Assembly (NCBI GenBank): GCA_910589595.1
Contig: CAJUTM010000004.1
Location: forward strand, 1 to 64,000
DNA length: 64,000 nt
Reading direction: 5' to 3'
Source of the DNA: an uncultured Eubacterium sp.
GTDB lineage: Bacteria > Bacillota > Clostridia > Lachnospirales > Lachnospiraceae
Shown here: positions 16,532-25,317 of the stretch, piece by piece
Layout of the letters: the number at the start of each line of letters is the position of its first letter
Position numbering within the stretch: the first letter of the stretch is position 1
Program-made: the position numbers and the translations under genes
The notes under the pieces: generated by a model
Seen by the model: the letters and a program-made list of their open reading frames with translations, nothing else
Database searches by the model: none
Told to the model about the DNA's origin: nothing

Positions 16532-17755
16532 TTAACTTCTATAATCTCCATTAATTGTCACATATTCGTGCGTCAAATCACACCCCCATGCGACAGCCTC
16601 TGCTGTTCCCTCTTTCATGTCGCAAATAAAAGTCACCTTTTCCTGACGGAGTAATTGCGTTGCCGCTTCCTCACTGTAAGCCGCCGCTACACCATCTTTG
16701 ACTAAAACCATCTCCCTGTCACCGGCACAAATCGTTACTGTGATATCCTCCGGCTGAAACTCTGCTCCAGAATATCCAAGAGCACATAGAATACGGCCCC
16801 AATTGGCGTCGCTCCCATATAAGGCAGTTTTCACGAGATTCGAAGTAATAACAGATTTGGCAAGAAGTCTGGCATTTACTTTCGAGCGGCAGTTAATCAC
16901 CCGTACTTCCAGCAGTTTTGTAGCCCCCTCGCCGTCTGCTGCCATTTGCTTTGCGAGTTCGGTAGAAACAAAAACTACTGCCTCCTTAAAGGCATCGTAC
17001 TCTTTTGTACCCCTCTCAACCGTTATTCCGGATTCCCCGTTGGCAAGTACGAGATAGGTATCGTTCGTCGATGTATCCCTGTCTACGGAAATCATATTGA
17101 AACTATCCGCTACCGCCTCGCTCACAATTTCCTGCAGCAAATCCGGAGCAATCGCCACATCTGTCGTTGTCACACTGAGCATCGTCGCCATATTGGGATG
17201 TATCATTCCCGAACCTTTGCTCATGCCGCCGACATAAAATGTTCTGCCGCCAACTTCTACCATTACCGCGGACTGCTTGGACACGGTATCCGTTGTCATA
17301 ATTGCCTCTGCCGCTTTCAATCCTGCCGCTGTATCATCAGAAAGCCCTTTGGCTAAAAGCTTTGCTCCTTTTTGCAGCGCCTCTTTCACGAGCGGCATAC
17401 CAATTACTCCTGTCGAGGCAGTCAGCACCTCTTCCGCCTTAATACCAAGCTGTCCGGCAACCTCTTCCGCCATCACATAATTAAGCTTCTTTCCCTCTTC
17501 TCCAGTACAGGCATTGGCAATGCCGCTGTTTAATACAACGGCATGAACGGCGCCTCCTTTGTCAACAAGCTCTTTATCCCAAAGTACCGGAGCCGCCTTT
17601 ACTACGTTTGTTGTAAAAGTTCCCGCACAAACTGCCGGTTTCTCCGTATATACAAGCGCCATGTCCGTGCGCCCCTGATATTTCATTGCCGTAGCTGCAC
17701 TCGCAGCCTGAAATCCCTTTGCCGCCGTTACACCGCCCTCTATCTGTTTCATCAT
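16532..17755 (-). CDS. argJ: Bifunctional glutamate N-acetyltransferase / ornithine acetyltransferase
   Basis: 407 residues from the ATG at 17755, with GGAGG eight bases upstream. The autocleavage site is in KGSGMIHPNMATML, where the Thr/Ala step lies within NMATML; cleavage before that Thr gives the alpha and beta chains of this Ntn-fold enzyme. It moves the acetyl group from acetylornithine to glutamate and may also use acetyl-CoA. No separate argA or argE is seen here, consistent with a recycling pathway. Located between argC and argB. Confidence 0.95.
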   Translation of the reverse strand: MMKQIEGGVTAAKGFQAASAATAMKYQGRTDMALVYTEKPAVCAGTFTTNVVKAAPVLWDKELVDKGGAVHAVVLNSGIANACTGEEGKKLNYVMAEEVAGQLGIKAEEVLTASTGVIGMPLVKEALQKGAKLLAKGLSDDTAAGLKAAEAIMTTDTVSKQSAVMVEVGGRTFYVGGMSKGSGMIHPNMATMLSVTTTDVAIAPDLLQEIVSEAVADSFNMISVDRDTSTNDTYLVLANGESGITVERGTKEYDAFKEAVVFVSTELAKQMAADGEGATKLLEVRVINCRSKVNARLLAKSVITSNLVKTALYGSDANWGRILCALGYSGAEFQPEDITVTICAGDREMVLVKDGVAAAYSEEAATQLLRQEKVTFICDMKEGTAEAVAWGCDLTHEYVTINGDYRS

Positions 17756-17825
17756 TTCCTTATCCTCCATTTCCAAGCAATTTATCGCGAAGAACCGCAC
17801 GCCGCCATTGGCAGCGCTAATCGCC

Positions 17826-18866
17826 TTACGGTACTATCGGTATCAGACGAAGCCCTTCCGTTTCTTCCAGACCAAATAAAAGATTCATGTTCTGGACAGC
17901 CTGTCCGGCAGCGCCTTTTGTTATATTATCCATCGCCCCCATCATAATTACCCGTCCGGTTCTCTCATCCATTTTGACGCCGATATCAACAAAATTACTG
18001 CCTTTTACCCATCTTGTCTCCGGACATACGCCATCTTCCAACACGCGGACAAAATACTCGTCTTTATATGCTTCTTCGTAAGCTGTGCGAATCTGTTCTT
18101 TCGTCGTACCCTCTTTATATTTGGCATAAGCCGTTATCAAAATCCCGCGGCTCATCGGTATCAAATGCGGCGTAAAACTGAGCGTGACACCGGTTCCGGC
18201 AGCATACGATAACTGTTCTTCAATTTCCGGTGTATGGCGGTGGGAAGCCACGCCATACGACTTGCAGCTCTCGTTTACCTCACAATATAAATTCGGCACC
18301 TTGGCTCCGCGGCCAGCGCCGGAGACGCCAGATTTGGCATCAATAATGAGTGTAGTCATATCTATCAGTCCCGCTTTTGCCAGCGGATATACCGCCAGCG
18401 TCGAACAAGTCGGATAACATCCCGGATTCGCTATCAGTCTCGCTTTCCTTACTTTCTCACGGTTTATCTCACAGAGACCGTAAACCGCTTCTTCAATATA
18501 CTGCGGGCTTTTGTGCTCAATGCCATACCATTTCTCATAAACGGCTACATCTTTAATGCGGTAATCCGCACTCAAATCAATCACCTTGGCATTTGATAAT
18601 ATTTCATCGTCAAGCACTCCCGCCAGATAGCCCTGCGGCGTCGCAGTAAATATCACATCAGCCTGCCTTGCCAGTTCATGCAAATCATCCGGTTTACATA
18701 AATCTTCTACAATTTCAAAAACATTGCCAAATACGGCGCTGAATTTTTCATCGACATAACTTCTTGAGCCATACCAGACAATCTCCGCCTCTTTGTGCTG
18801 CAGGAGCAGACGAACCAATTCCTGACCGGCATATCCGGTGGCGCCAATAATTCCAACCTTAATCAT
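17826..18866 (-). CDS. argC: N-acetyl-gamma-glutamyl-phosphate reductase
   Basis: 346 residues from the ATG at 18866, preceded by ATGAGGGAGAGT; the longer frame to 18947 crosses the operator region. The Rossmann motif GIIGATGYAGQELVRLL is at the N-terminus and the catalytic cysteine is in ANPGCYPT. It reduces acetylglutamyl phosphate with NADPH. It is the first gene of the argCJBD operon and is preceded by tandem ArgR-type boxes and a good promoter. Confidence 0.96.
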   Translation of the reverse strand: MIKVGIIGATGYAGQELVRLLLQHKEAEIVWYGSRSYVDEKFSAVFGNVFEIVEDLCKPDDLHELARQADVIFTATPQGYLAGVLDDEILSNAKVIDLSADYRIKDVAVYEKWYGIEHKSPQYIEEAVYGLCEINREKVRKARLIANPGCYPTCSTLAVYPLAKAGLIDMTTLIIDAKSGVSGAGRGAKVPNLYCEVNESCKSYGVASHRHTPEIEEQLSYAAGTGVTLSFTPHLIPMSRGILITAYAKYKEGTTKEQIRTAYEEAYKDEYFVRVLEDGVCPETRWVKGSNFVDIGVKMDERTGRVIMMGAMDNITKGAAGQAVQNMNLLFGLEETEGLRLIPIVP

Positions 18867-18932
18867 ACTCTCCCTCATTTCCAAACAATTTTTAATCCCA
18901 CCCACATTCCCTTGCGTTTTATGCATAAATTC

Positions 18933-18958
18933 TGAATATTTATTCACTTTATTCAGAA
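18933..18958. promoter_or_regulatory. ArgR-type operator (ARG boxes) for argCJBD
   Basis: TGAATATTTATTCA (18933-18946) is a perfect palindrome matching the ArgR consensus TGAATwwwwATTCA. A second overlapping half box TGAATAAAG lies on the minus strand immediately beside it (to about 18957) and TGCATAAATT on the other side. The cluster lies just downstream of the argC -10 element, where a bound hexameric repressor would block transcription. Confidence 0.75.
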
Positions 18959-18967
18959 ACTTTATTT

Positions 18968-18996
18968 ATTATACATCCTTTCCGATAAATATGCAA
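18968..18996 (-). promoter_or_regulatory. SigmaA-type promoter of argCJBD
   Basis: On the minus strand TTGCAT (18996-18991) and TATAAT (18973-18968) are separated by 17 bases. The start point would be about 20 bases upstream of the palindromic ARG box. Confidence 0.7.
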
Positions 18997-19047
18997 TACT
19001 ATAATTAAAATTTAATAAAAACCAAAAAATTTTTCTTCATTTTCCTC

Positions 19048-19076
19048 TTGCATATTATGCATAAGTGGTGTATATT
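19048..19076 (+). promoter_or_regulatory. argG promoter overlapped by an ARG-like box
   Basis: TTGCAT (19048-19053) and TATATT (19071-19076) are separated by 17 bases. The -35 element is part of TTGCATATTATGCATAA (19048-19064), a near-palindrome of ArgR type, so repressor binding would compete with polymerase. A 70-base leader precedes the argG ATG; it holds a weak hairpin (CCTGACAATTGTTCAGG, about 19097-19113). Confidence 0.65.
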
Positions 19077-19145
19077 TAATAGCAGTTGGATTTTCCCCTG
19101 ACAATTGTTCAGGGATTCTATCAATAATTATATGGAGGTTTTACT

Positions 19146-20363
19146 ATGAAAGAAAAAGTTATCTTGGCTTATTCCGGCGGTCTGGATACAACGGCAATCA
19201 TTCCGTGGCTGAAGGAAAACTTTGATTATGAAGTAATCTGCGTCTGCATTGACTGCGGACAGGGAGAAGAATTAGATGGTTTGGAAGAGAGAGCTAAACT
19301 GTGCGGCGCTTCCAAGTTATACATCGAAGATGTCATTGACGAATTTTGCGATGAATATGTTATACCATGCGTACAGGCGCATGCTGTCTATGAAAACAAA
19401 TATCTGCTCGGTACATCTATGGCGCGTCCGGTAATCGCAAAGCGTCTCGTTGAGATTGCCCGCAAGGAAAATGCTACGGCTATCTGTCATGGCGCCACCG
19501 GAAAAGGAAACGACCAGATTCGTTTCGAACTCGGAATCAAGGCGTTGGCTCCTGACCTTAAAATAATCGCTGCCTGGAGAAATGACAAATGGACGTTGGA
19601 TTCCCGCGAGTCAGAGATTGCCTACTGTAAAGAGCACGGCATTAATCTTCCATTCTCCGCCGATAGCAGCTACAGCCGCGACCGCAACTTATGGCACATC
19701 AGCCATGAGGGTCTGGAATTGGAAGAGCCGGACAAAGAGCCTAATTATGAACATCTTCTTGTTCTCGGAACAACACCGGAAAAGGCTCCGGAAGATGGGG
19801 AATATGTTACTATGACATTTGAAGCCGGTATTCCAAAGAGTGTGAATGGAAAAGAAATGAAAGTTTCCGACATCATCCGTACTTTAAATGAACTCGGCGG
19901 CAAACACGGAATTGGTATTGTCGACATCGTAGAAAACCGCGTAGTCGGCATGAAATCACGCGGCGTTTATGAGACACCGGGCGGAACTATTTTATACGAG
20001 GCACATCAGCAGTTAGAGGAATTGATTCTCGACCGTGATACTTATGCCGTTAAAATGGATATGGGAAATAAACTTGCCCAAATCTGTTACGAAGGAAAAT
20101 GGTTCTCTCCTCTGCGCGAGGCAGTTCAGGCATTTATTGAATCTACACAACGCTATGTAACCGGAGAAGTGAAATTTAAACTGTACAAAGGCAACATCAT
20201 TAAAGCAGGCACAACTTCACCTTATAGTTTGTACAACGAAAGCATTGCCTCGTTTACTACGGGAGATTTGTATGACCACCATGATGCAGAAGGATTTATT
20301 AACCTGTTTGGTCTTTCCACGAAAGTCCGCGCCATGAAAATGGCTGAAGCAGATAACAACTAA
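19146..20363 (+). CDS. argG: Argininosuccinate synthase
   Basis: 405 residues, the family length. The N-terminal PP-loop ATP pyrophosphatase motif is LAYSGGLDTT, followed by CIDCGQGEE, GATGKGNDQIRFE and the citrulline/aspartate contacts around GVYETPGGTILYEAH. It condenses citrulline with aspartate using ATP. The ATG follows TATGGAGGTTTTACT. argH is not adjacent. Divergent from argCJBD with a shared ArgR-controlled intergenic region. Confidence 0.96.
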   Translation: MKEKVILAYSGGLDTTAIIPWLKENFDYEVICVCIDCGQGEELDGLEERAKLCGASKLYIEDVIDEFCDEYVIPCVQAHAVYENKYLLGTSMARPVIAKRLVEIARKENATAICHGATGKGNDQIRFELGIKALAPDLKIIAAWRNDKWTLDSRESEIAYCKEHGINLPFSADSSYSRDRNLWHISHEGLELEEPDKEPNYEHLLVLGTTPEKAPEDGEYVTMTFEAGIPKSVNGKEMKVSDIIRTLNELGGKHGIGIVDIVENRVVGMKSRGVYETPGGTILYEAHQQLEELILDRDTYAVKMDMGNKLAQICYEGKWFSPLREAVQAFIESTQRYVTGEVKFKLYKGNIIKAGTTSPYSLYNESIASFTTGDLYDHHDAEGFINLFGLSTKVRAMKMAEADNN

Positions 20364-20390
20364 AAACTGTCTTATTTAAGATTTACTAAA

Positions 20391-20424
20391 AAAACAGACC
20401 CGGCATCAAGGCTGGGTCTGTTTT
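20391..20424. terminator. Bidirectional intrinsic terminator between argG and the GH43 gene
   Basis: AAAACAGACCCGGC and GCTGGGTCTGTTTT form a long GC-containing stem around ATCAAG. On the plus strand the tail is TTTTCG; on the minus strand it is a run of seven Ts, so it can serve both converging genes. Confidence 0.85.
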
Positions 20425-20440
20425 CGTTCAAACTCATTAA

Positions 20441-22510
20441 TTAATAAATTTTATAGTAATCAAAATCTACATATCCACCGGTTTCCTTTGTCGCGTAATT
20501 GTACAAGTAGGTACGATATCCCATAAATACGGTTAAATCATATACCATAGAAAGATTTCCGCCAATCGTTGTCCATTCAGTGCCATCTAATGAATAGGCA
20601 AAAGATGCCTTGCTCTTCGTAAAGTCATATGAAATCTTTAACTTCACTTCCGACTGCTTCAACTCAACTTTATTGGCGTCACTGACAGTCATTTCCTTGT
20701 TTCCGGTAGCCGTTCCGTAATACAAATATGTCTTGCCGCCCTCTTTCATAACGCCAACCTGTCCATAAAGATTAGCAAATGCACATATACCGGCATAGTC
20801 GCCATCTTTCATATTACTTACATCAATGCCAACCTCGCTTATGCACGTCGGGCCATAAGTTCTCTGTGTAAGGGAATTGCGCGCATTCATAATCGTATCC
20901 GCTTTCGTTCCCGTCTTCAGACGGAGATATCCCTCGCGCTCCGTTACTGACCAGTTTGCATTGTCCGGATTATGGTTCCACTGCCATACAAGCTGCAGCT
21001 TATTTTCCGTATAATTGAAATCATCATCGGCATAAATATAGGATTTGCCATTGCTCGTAAGATTTACTTTCATTCCATCCATAGCGCTGGCTTTACCGCC
21101 GTTACTTCCCATTACCGGCCATCCGTCAACCCAGTAAACTTCAAGAAGAACAGGAGTACGTCCTACGGCGCCGTTGTCCTTAAAGAGCAGGCCGTACCAG
21201 TCGCCATACTTTGTATCCAGAATACCGCCCTGCGCAATACCCTCGCTGCAGAAGACAACGCGGCCTTCCCATTGGTCTGTCAGCGATTTTGTCCGGTAAC
21301 ACCATTCCATTCTCTGACCATTTTTCGGCCACTCGATGAAGAACAGATAGTAATACTCTCCAATCTTGTAAGCATGCGCTCCCTCAATGCTGACAATGTT
21401 AGAAGAAGATGCTTTTTTGATGACCGTTTTTGCTGAGCCGATATTTTTTATCCCGTCTTCCGTCAATGTAAACTCCTGCATACTGATATTTCCATTTCCG
21501 GAGAAGATATACTTCTTGTCGCCATCAAACAACAGTCCCGGGTCATGTCTTAATCCGTTCGACGTATGCTTTTTCCAATTACCGCTTGTAATATCGTCTG
21601 TTGTGTAGATGTAAAATTTCGACTGGTCGTTACTGGAAAAGCATACATAATACAACTTCTCATTCTCATTATAACGGAGACTGGCCGCCCATGACCCCTT
21701 TCCATAACACTGTTTGCCATTGAGCAGATTCGTCGTATCATTATCTTCCATCGTATCATAAACATAAGAGATAATTTCCCAATGTACTAAGTCAGTAGAG
21801 TGCATAATCGGCACGCCCGGATTCAAAAACATCGTCGTACTTACCATATAGTAATCGTCGCCGACACGTATGTAATCCAAATCCGGTATATCGGAATACA
21901 TCAACGGCTTATCGGCTACCGCTAACGTTCCCGGCGCAGTCGTCGCTTTTGGTGATACCAGTTCCGCAGGCAAATCTGTCGGCAATGGAACTTTGGTCGG
22001 CTTTTGCGTTCCCTGCGTCGCTGTTGCCGTTGCTGTAGATGTTGCCGGTGCTGTAGCCGGCGGCGTATTCGGAACATTTGTCGGAGTCGCCGTTGCTGTA
22101 CTTCCTACGTTTGAAGTACCTGAATTATTATTTGTGTTCTGTGTTTTGTTGTCATTGGTAACTTTTTTAACAGTAACTTTAACCTTAACTTTACCTAATT
22201 TTCTCTTTTTACCCTTTTTGCTAATTTCCTTAACGGTGATTTTTGCTGTTCCTTTTTTCTTTCCCTTAACAACACCTTTTTTGGAAACCGTAGCTATCTT
22301 TTTTTTGTTGCTCGTAAAAGTATAACGACATTTTTTATTTTTGTTCTTTATCACAATACGTTTACTTTTACCCTTTTGTACTTTAATCGTTTTTGTTTTC
22401 AGGGAAGCTTTCTTCTTCGCCTCCGCCTGCTCCGGCGCTCCCGACAAACCACAGATACATAATGCGGCTACTAAAACACCGGATATTGCCTTTTTCCATG
22501 TTTTTTTCAT
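20441..22510 (-). CDS. Secreted GH43 family glycosidase (beta-xylosidase/arabinofuranosidase type)
   Basis: 689 residues from the ATG at 22510 (GGAGGTAACT upstream). Signal peptide (about 1-30), then a lysine-rich Ig-like/Big2 domain (about 33-120), a Thr/Ala/Pro linker (about 125-190), a five-bladed GH43 propeller (about 205-490) and a C-terminal concanavalin-like GH43_C2 domain (about 500-690). The three expected acids are visible: Asp in IPDLDYIRVGDDYY, Asp in RHDPGLLF and Glu in IEGAHAYKIG. It should cleave xylosides or arabinosides from plant hemicellulose outside the cell. A TATAAT box lies at 22568-22573 on the minus strand, without a good -35. Single gene behind its own terminator. 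Confidence 0.88.
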   Translation of the reverse strand: MKKTWKKAISGVLVAALCICGLSGAPEQAEAKKKASLKTKTIKVQKGKSKRIVIKNKNKKCRYTFTSNKKKIATVSKKGVVKGKKKGTAKITVKEISKKGKKRKLGKVKVKVTVKKVTNDNKTQNTNNNSGTSNVGSTATATPTNVPNTPPATAPATSTATATATQGTQKPTKVPLPTDLPAELVSPKATTAPGTLAVADKPLMYSDIPDLDYIRVGDDYYMVSTTMFLNPGVPIMHSTDLVHWEIISYVYDTMEDNDTTNLLNGKQCYGKGSWAASLRYNENEKLYYVCFSSNDQSKFYIYTTDDITSGNWKKHTSNGLRHDPGLLFDGDKKYIFSGNGNISMQEFTLTEDGIKNIGSAKTVIKKASSSNIVSIEGAHAYKIGEYYYLFFIEWPKNGQRMEWCYRTKSLTDQWEGRVVFCSEGIAQGGILDTKYGDWYGLLFKDNGAVGRTPVLLEVYWVDGWPVMGSNGGKASAMDGMKVNLTSNGKSYIYADDDFNYTENKLQLVWQWNHNPDNANWSVTEREGYLRLKTGTKADTIMNARNSLTQRTYGPTCISEVGIDVSNMKDGDYAGICAFANLYGQVGVMKEGGKTYLYYGTATGNKEMTVSDANKVELKQSEVKLKISYDFTKSKASFAYSLDGTEWTTIGGNLSMVYDLTVFMGYRTYLYNYATKETGGYVDFDYYKIY

Positions 22511-22638
22511 AGTTACCTCCATTCTAAAGTGTCATAAACAAGTTCACTTCTTTTTTATCACACTTCTATTATAAGCCTCACATATAACAAAAACTATGAT
22601 ATTTTTCGTGGATAAATTGACATTTTCAGCAAATGTAT

Positions 22639-23028
22639 CTAATCAAATTCTTTTAAAGTTTTTTCTGATAACTTATCTTTTGGAGATAAATTAAATTCTG
22701 TCCCATTAATCGTTATGGCTTTGCCATCATCATGAATAACACAAATCATCTCTTTCTGACCGGATAAAGTCAATGTTAATTTTCTATTATTCACCTCGTA
22801 TACACCATAATATTTTTTTCTACTATCCTTTTCTCTTCCAAGTCCACAATCTATCCACTGAACTACTCCATCTTTATCAAATTTAATTACATGTGCCGAA
22901 TAATTAATACTTCCCACGTAATATTTATCTACAAGTATATTATTTACCTCTGCTTTTTTATCTTCTTTTGATGTATCTGAACATCCTATAATTCCTACGG
23001 AACAACAAAACAGAAGTATGATTAACAT
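22639..23028 (-). CDS. Small lipoprotein of unknown function
   Basis: 129 residues. A short hydrophobic leader ends in the lipobox GIIGC (cysteine near residue 16). The mature part is a small beta-rich domain (YYVGSINYSAHVIKFDKDG, YYGVYEVNNRKLTLTL) resembling general lipocalin-like or DUF-type stress lipoproteins, but I cannot assign a family. A GGAGGG motif lies 15 bases upstream of the ATG, longer than usual. About 95 bases without features separate it from the carboxypeptidase gene upstream. Confidence 0.75.
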   Translation of the reverse strand: MLIILLFCCSVGIIGCSDTSKEDKKAEVNNILVDKYYVGSINYSAHVIKFDKDGVVQWIDCGLGREKDSRKKYYGVYEVNNRKLTLTLSGQKEMICVIHDDGKAITINGTEFNLSPKDKLSEKTLKEFD

Positions 23029-23124
23029 TTTTTTCGTTTCTTTCCCTCCTACATTTGTAACTATTTTTCATACAAAGTGAAAAACAAAGCTTAATAGCAA
23101 TATTATATAGATACATGAAGCCTT

Positions 23125-24312
23125 TTATTCAATTTCCCTTTCTGGGCAAATCGACTCATTCTGCTCATTTTTCTCATTCTGTTCATTCACTGTAACCCCG
23201 CACTTCAATGTTTTGCCATAAACCTTAGCAGTAATTACAGTTTCTCCTGCTTTTTTAGCAGTTACTCTGCCATTCTCGTCAACGGTGGCAACACTCTCAT
23301 CCTTACTGCTCCATTCTACATCAGCTCTGATTCCTTTCACTTTTAATTTTACAGTAGAATCCATTTCCATTTGTACAGAAGATTTATTCAGAGAAAGGCC
23401 CTTTTGAACTTCTCTGGCATTCTTTTTACAGGCGGAAATCATCTTCCTCGCATCCTGAAAGCGTTTACCATCTCCGGAACTTCCCAATGTCACAATCGCA
23501 TAGTTATGTCCCTTATATGTATACTCTCCAGCAAAGCAGTACTTTGCAGTCCAGCCACTGCCAGTCTTACCAATGCAATAGTAAGCCTTGCTGCCCAACA
23601 GATGATTCGTGCTGGTGACAGAATGATATCTGCCTCCTATGCTTTTGAAAGAATATCTCTTCTTTTTGAGAATTTTCCGGATTGTATCATTATTATAAGC
23701 ATATCGCATAATCAATGCCAGATCATATGCCGTGGTATAATGGGTCTTGCTGGAGCGCAACCCATTCGGTGTTCCGAAATGTGTATTTTTGCAGCCAATC
23801 TTTTTCGCTTTTTTGTTCACCTCTTTCATAAATTTATTCACACTGCCGCTGGTTCCCTCTGCCACTGCTATTGCACAGTCGTTAGCGGAAGGAAGCAGCA
23901 TTGCATATAAGAGATCCCGAAGATAATAACGGTCACCGGTATTCATCCCAATCCTGCCCCAGTTTACGCTATTTGCCTTTGAAGAAATCCTTATCTTTTT
24001 TTCCAATGACTTATTTTTCTCCACTGCCACGATAGCAGTCATCAGCTTTGTGGTACTGGCGTTATGACATTTTGTCTTTGGATTTTTACTGTATATTACC
24101 TTACCGCTGTCCATGTCCATGATAACTGCCCGTTTGCCGCTTAAAGACAAGGATATCTTTGATGTCTTTGCATATACAGGACATGAGCTTGCAATTATCA
24201 TCACTGCGATTAAAATGATTGCTAAAAATGTTTTTCCGTGTTTTTTCTCAACTGCACGCTGGCTTCGGATATGGTTCCGAATAATCATTTCATCATTAAA
24301 TATTGTCATCAT
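23125..24312 (-). CDS. D-alanyl-D-alanine carboxypeptidase (peptidase S11) with Big2 domain
   Basis: 395 residues with an N-terminal signal/anchor segment (about 26-48). The penicillin-binding motifs are all present: STTK (SxxK, near 86-89), SAN in LPSANDCAIAVAE (SxN) and KTG in IGKTGSGWTAKY. A C-terminal Big2 Ig-like domain (about 310-385, with VEWSSKDESVATVDENG) replaces the usual amphipathic anchor of DacA. It trims the terminal D-Ala of peptidoglycan stem peptides. The first of two adjacent ATGs at 24312 has GAGGTA eight bases upstream. The start overlaps a 37-codon frame ending at 24296. Confidence 0.92.
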   Translation of the reverse strand: MMTIFNDEMIIRNHIRSQRAVEKKHGKTFLAIILIAVMIIASSCPVYAKTSKISLSLSGKRAVIMDMDSGKVIYSKNPKTKCHNASTTKLMTAIVAVEKNKSLEKKIRISSKANSVNWGRIGMNTGDRYYLRDLLYAMLLPSANDCAIAVAEGTSGSVNKFMKEVNKKAKKIGCKNTHFGTPNGLRSSKTHYTTAYDLALIMRYAYNNDTIRKILKKKRYSFKSIGGRYHSVTSTNHLLGSKAYYCIGKTGSGWTAKYCFAGEYTYKGHNYAIVTLGSSGDGKRFQDARKMISACKKNAREVQKGLSLNKSSVQMEMDSTVKLKVKGIRADVEWSSKDESVATVDENGRVTAKKAGETVITAKVYGKTLKCGVTVNEQNEKNEQNESICPEREIE

Positions 24313-24409
24313 TATGTCTATACCTCATATTATCATAACGCTCTTTACGTGCCTCCTCCAATTCCTTATCTGGGTTAAATCCTGAAAAGTGTAGAATGGC
24401 ATAAAACAT
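24296..24409 (-). CDS. Possible 37-residue ORF, or frame-shifted tail of the retropepsin-like protein
   Basis: A 37-codon frame begins inside the end of the retropepsin-like gene in another frame and stops within the first codons of the carboxypeptidase gene. Its sequence (FNPDKELEEARKERYDNM) is charged and protein-like, more so than the last residues of the retropepsin frame. Either it is a small translated ORF (AGAGGATAAG lies about 13 bases upstream) or it is the original C-terminus of the retropepsin-like protein, displaced by a frameshift. I cannot decide between these. Confidence 0.35.
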   Translation of the reverse strand: MFYAILHFSGFNPDKELEEARKERYDNMRYRHNDDNI

Positions 24410-24836
24410 GCAAATGCCCGTTCTTATCCTCTATTTTTAAATTCCTCACATTACTTTCCCCCTGCGGCAGGGCAATATTGAGTTTATGGTTCTTATCATC
24501 AATCTCATAGATTAAACCTTGGAACATCGTAGCACTTAAAATGAGATTATACGACAATTCCAACTCATCATTAGCGATTATGTGCATATTGGGAAATATC
24601 AGTCCGCCGACTTCTAGCGTCACCTGATAAAGATTGCCATAAGCAGTACCCCCAAAACCAATGAATGGTACGTGCTTTCGCACCAGTGTACCTCCCATCC
24701 CCGACACTAGCACTTCCTCTGAGTCAGTCCAAACAGGAAAGTATGCACCGGTGTCCAGAAGTGCAGACAAACCATTCTTTAACGCTACTACAGGTCTCTG
24801 CTGTCTAGCGTCCAATCTCAACGTAAATTGTTTCAT
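24375..24836 (-). CDS. Retropepsin-like aspartic protease domain protein
   Basis: 153 residues, mostly one retropepsin-like domain. The catalytic signature is ALLDTGAYFPVW (Asp near residue 28), followed by a flap-like glycine-rich segment (GMGGTLVRKHVPFIGFGG) and the psi-loop region YNLILSATMFQGL. Such single-domain bacterial proteins would act as dimers. No signal peptide is seen, so it is probably cytosolic. The start overlaps the stop of the upstream 78-residue gene by four bases (ATGA), so the two are translationally coupled. The C-terminus may be altered by a frameshift, since a better-looking tail exists in another frame (24296-24409). Confidence 0.75.
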   Translation of the reverse strand: MKQFTLRLDARQQRPVVALKNGLSALLDTGAYFPVWTDSEEVLVSGMGGTLVRKHVPFIGFGGTAYGNLYQVTLEVGGLIFPNMHIIANDELELSYNLILSATMFQGLIYEIDDKNHKLNIALPQGESNVRNLKIEDKNGHLHVLCHSTLFRI

Positions 24837-25069
24837 CCATGTACCTCCACCATACCCATTTGGAACACATTGTCCGGCGTCGTATATCTTGAAATAATCT
24901 CTCCATCCAGCATTCGCTTCGTAAGTTCCCCTTTTGACAAATCTGTATATTTCACAACTGCTGATTCGATTGATACTCCATCATCATTTAAATACTTAAC
25001 TTCTACCAGACCAACCCACTGGTCAGGATACTGCGTCTGAATCTCCTGCCACGTCAATCGTTCTGCCAT
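24833..25069 (-). CDS. Small protein coupled to the retropepsin-like protein
   Basis: 78 residues from the ATG at 25069 (GGCGGTGATACC upstream). Unknown family. It begins MAERLTWQEIQTQYPDQWVG and is an alpha/beta protein without membrane segments or signal. The ATGA overlap with the downstream protease-like gene suggests the two products interact, perhaps as protease and regulator or substrate adaptor; that is inference from gene layout only. Confidence 0.7.
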   Translation of the reverse strand: MAERLTWQEIQTQYPDQWVGLVEVKYLNDDGVSIESAVVKYTDLSKGELTKRMLDGEIISRYTTPDNVFQMGMVEVHG

Positions 25070-25209
25070 GGTATCACCGCCTCTCAAAGTTTTCTTAGTT
25101 ATATGATAACACAACAAGAAAAATATTTCAGTATAAAATCAAAAATAATGTCCCGACAGCCCGGATACCAGCCTGAAAAATCCCCCGTAAGACCTGATGG
25201 TTTTCATCT

Positions 25210-25243
25210 GGTCTTATAGCAGGTCTTACAGCGTCTTATAGCA
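25210..25243. repeat. Three tandem copies of a GTCTTAYAGC unit
   Basis: GGTCTTATAGCA, GGTCTTACAGC and GTCTTATAGCA follow each other directly. The inverted partner GTAAGACCTG lies at 25187-25196 and can pair with the first or, perfectly over ten bases, with the second unit, giving alternative hairpins. The 248-base gap between the GGGtGRT gene and the 78-residue protein gene contains this and a terminator, and I see no coding potential there. Confidence 0.6.
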
Positions 25244-25287
25244 CAAAAAAAGAGAGCAAACCAGACAAAACCAAATCCGATTTGCTC
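25244..25287 (-). terminator. Intrinsic terminator of the NifU-like/GGGtGRT operon
   Basis: On the minus strand GAGCAAA and TTTGCTC form a seven-base-pair stem around a 20-base loop, followed by TCTTTTTTT. It lies about 30 bases past the stop of the GGGtGRT gene. Confidence 0.65.
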
Positions 25288-25317
25288 CCCAATTTACAGG
25301 GGTTCTAAGCCATTTTA

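Noticed and set aside
25210..25243. CRISPR-like repeats
   Set aside because: Three units of 11-12 bases are directly adjacent with no spacers, and no cas genes occur in the window.
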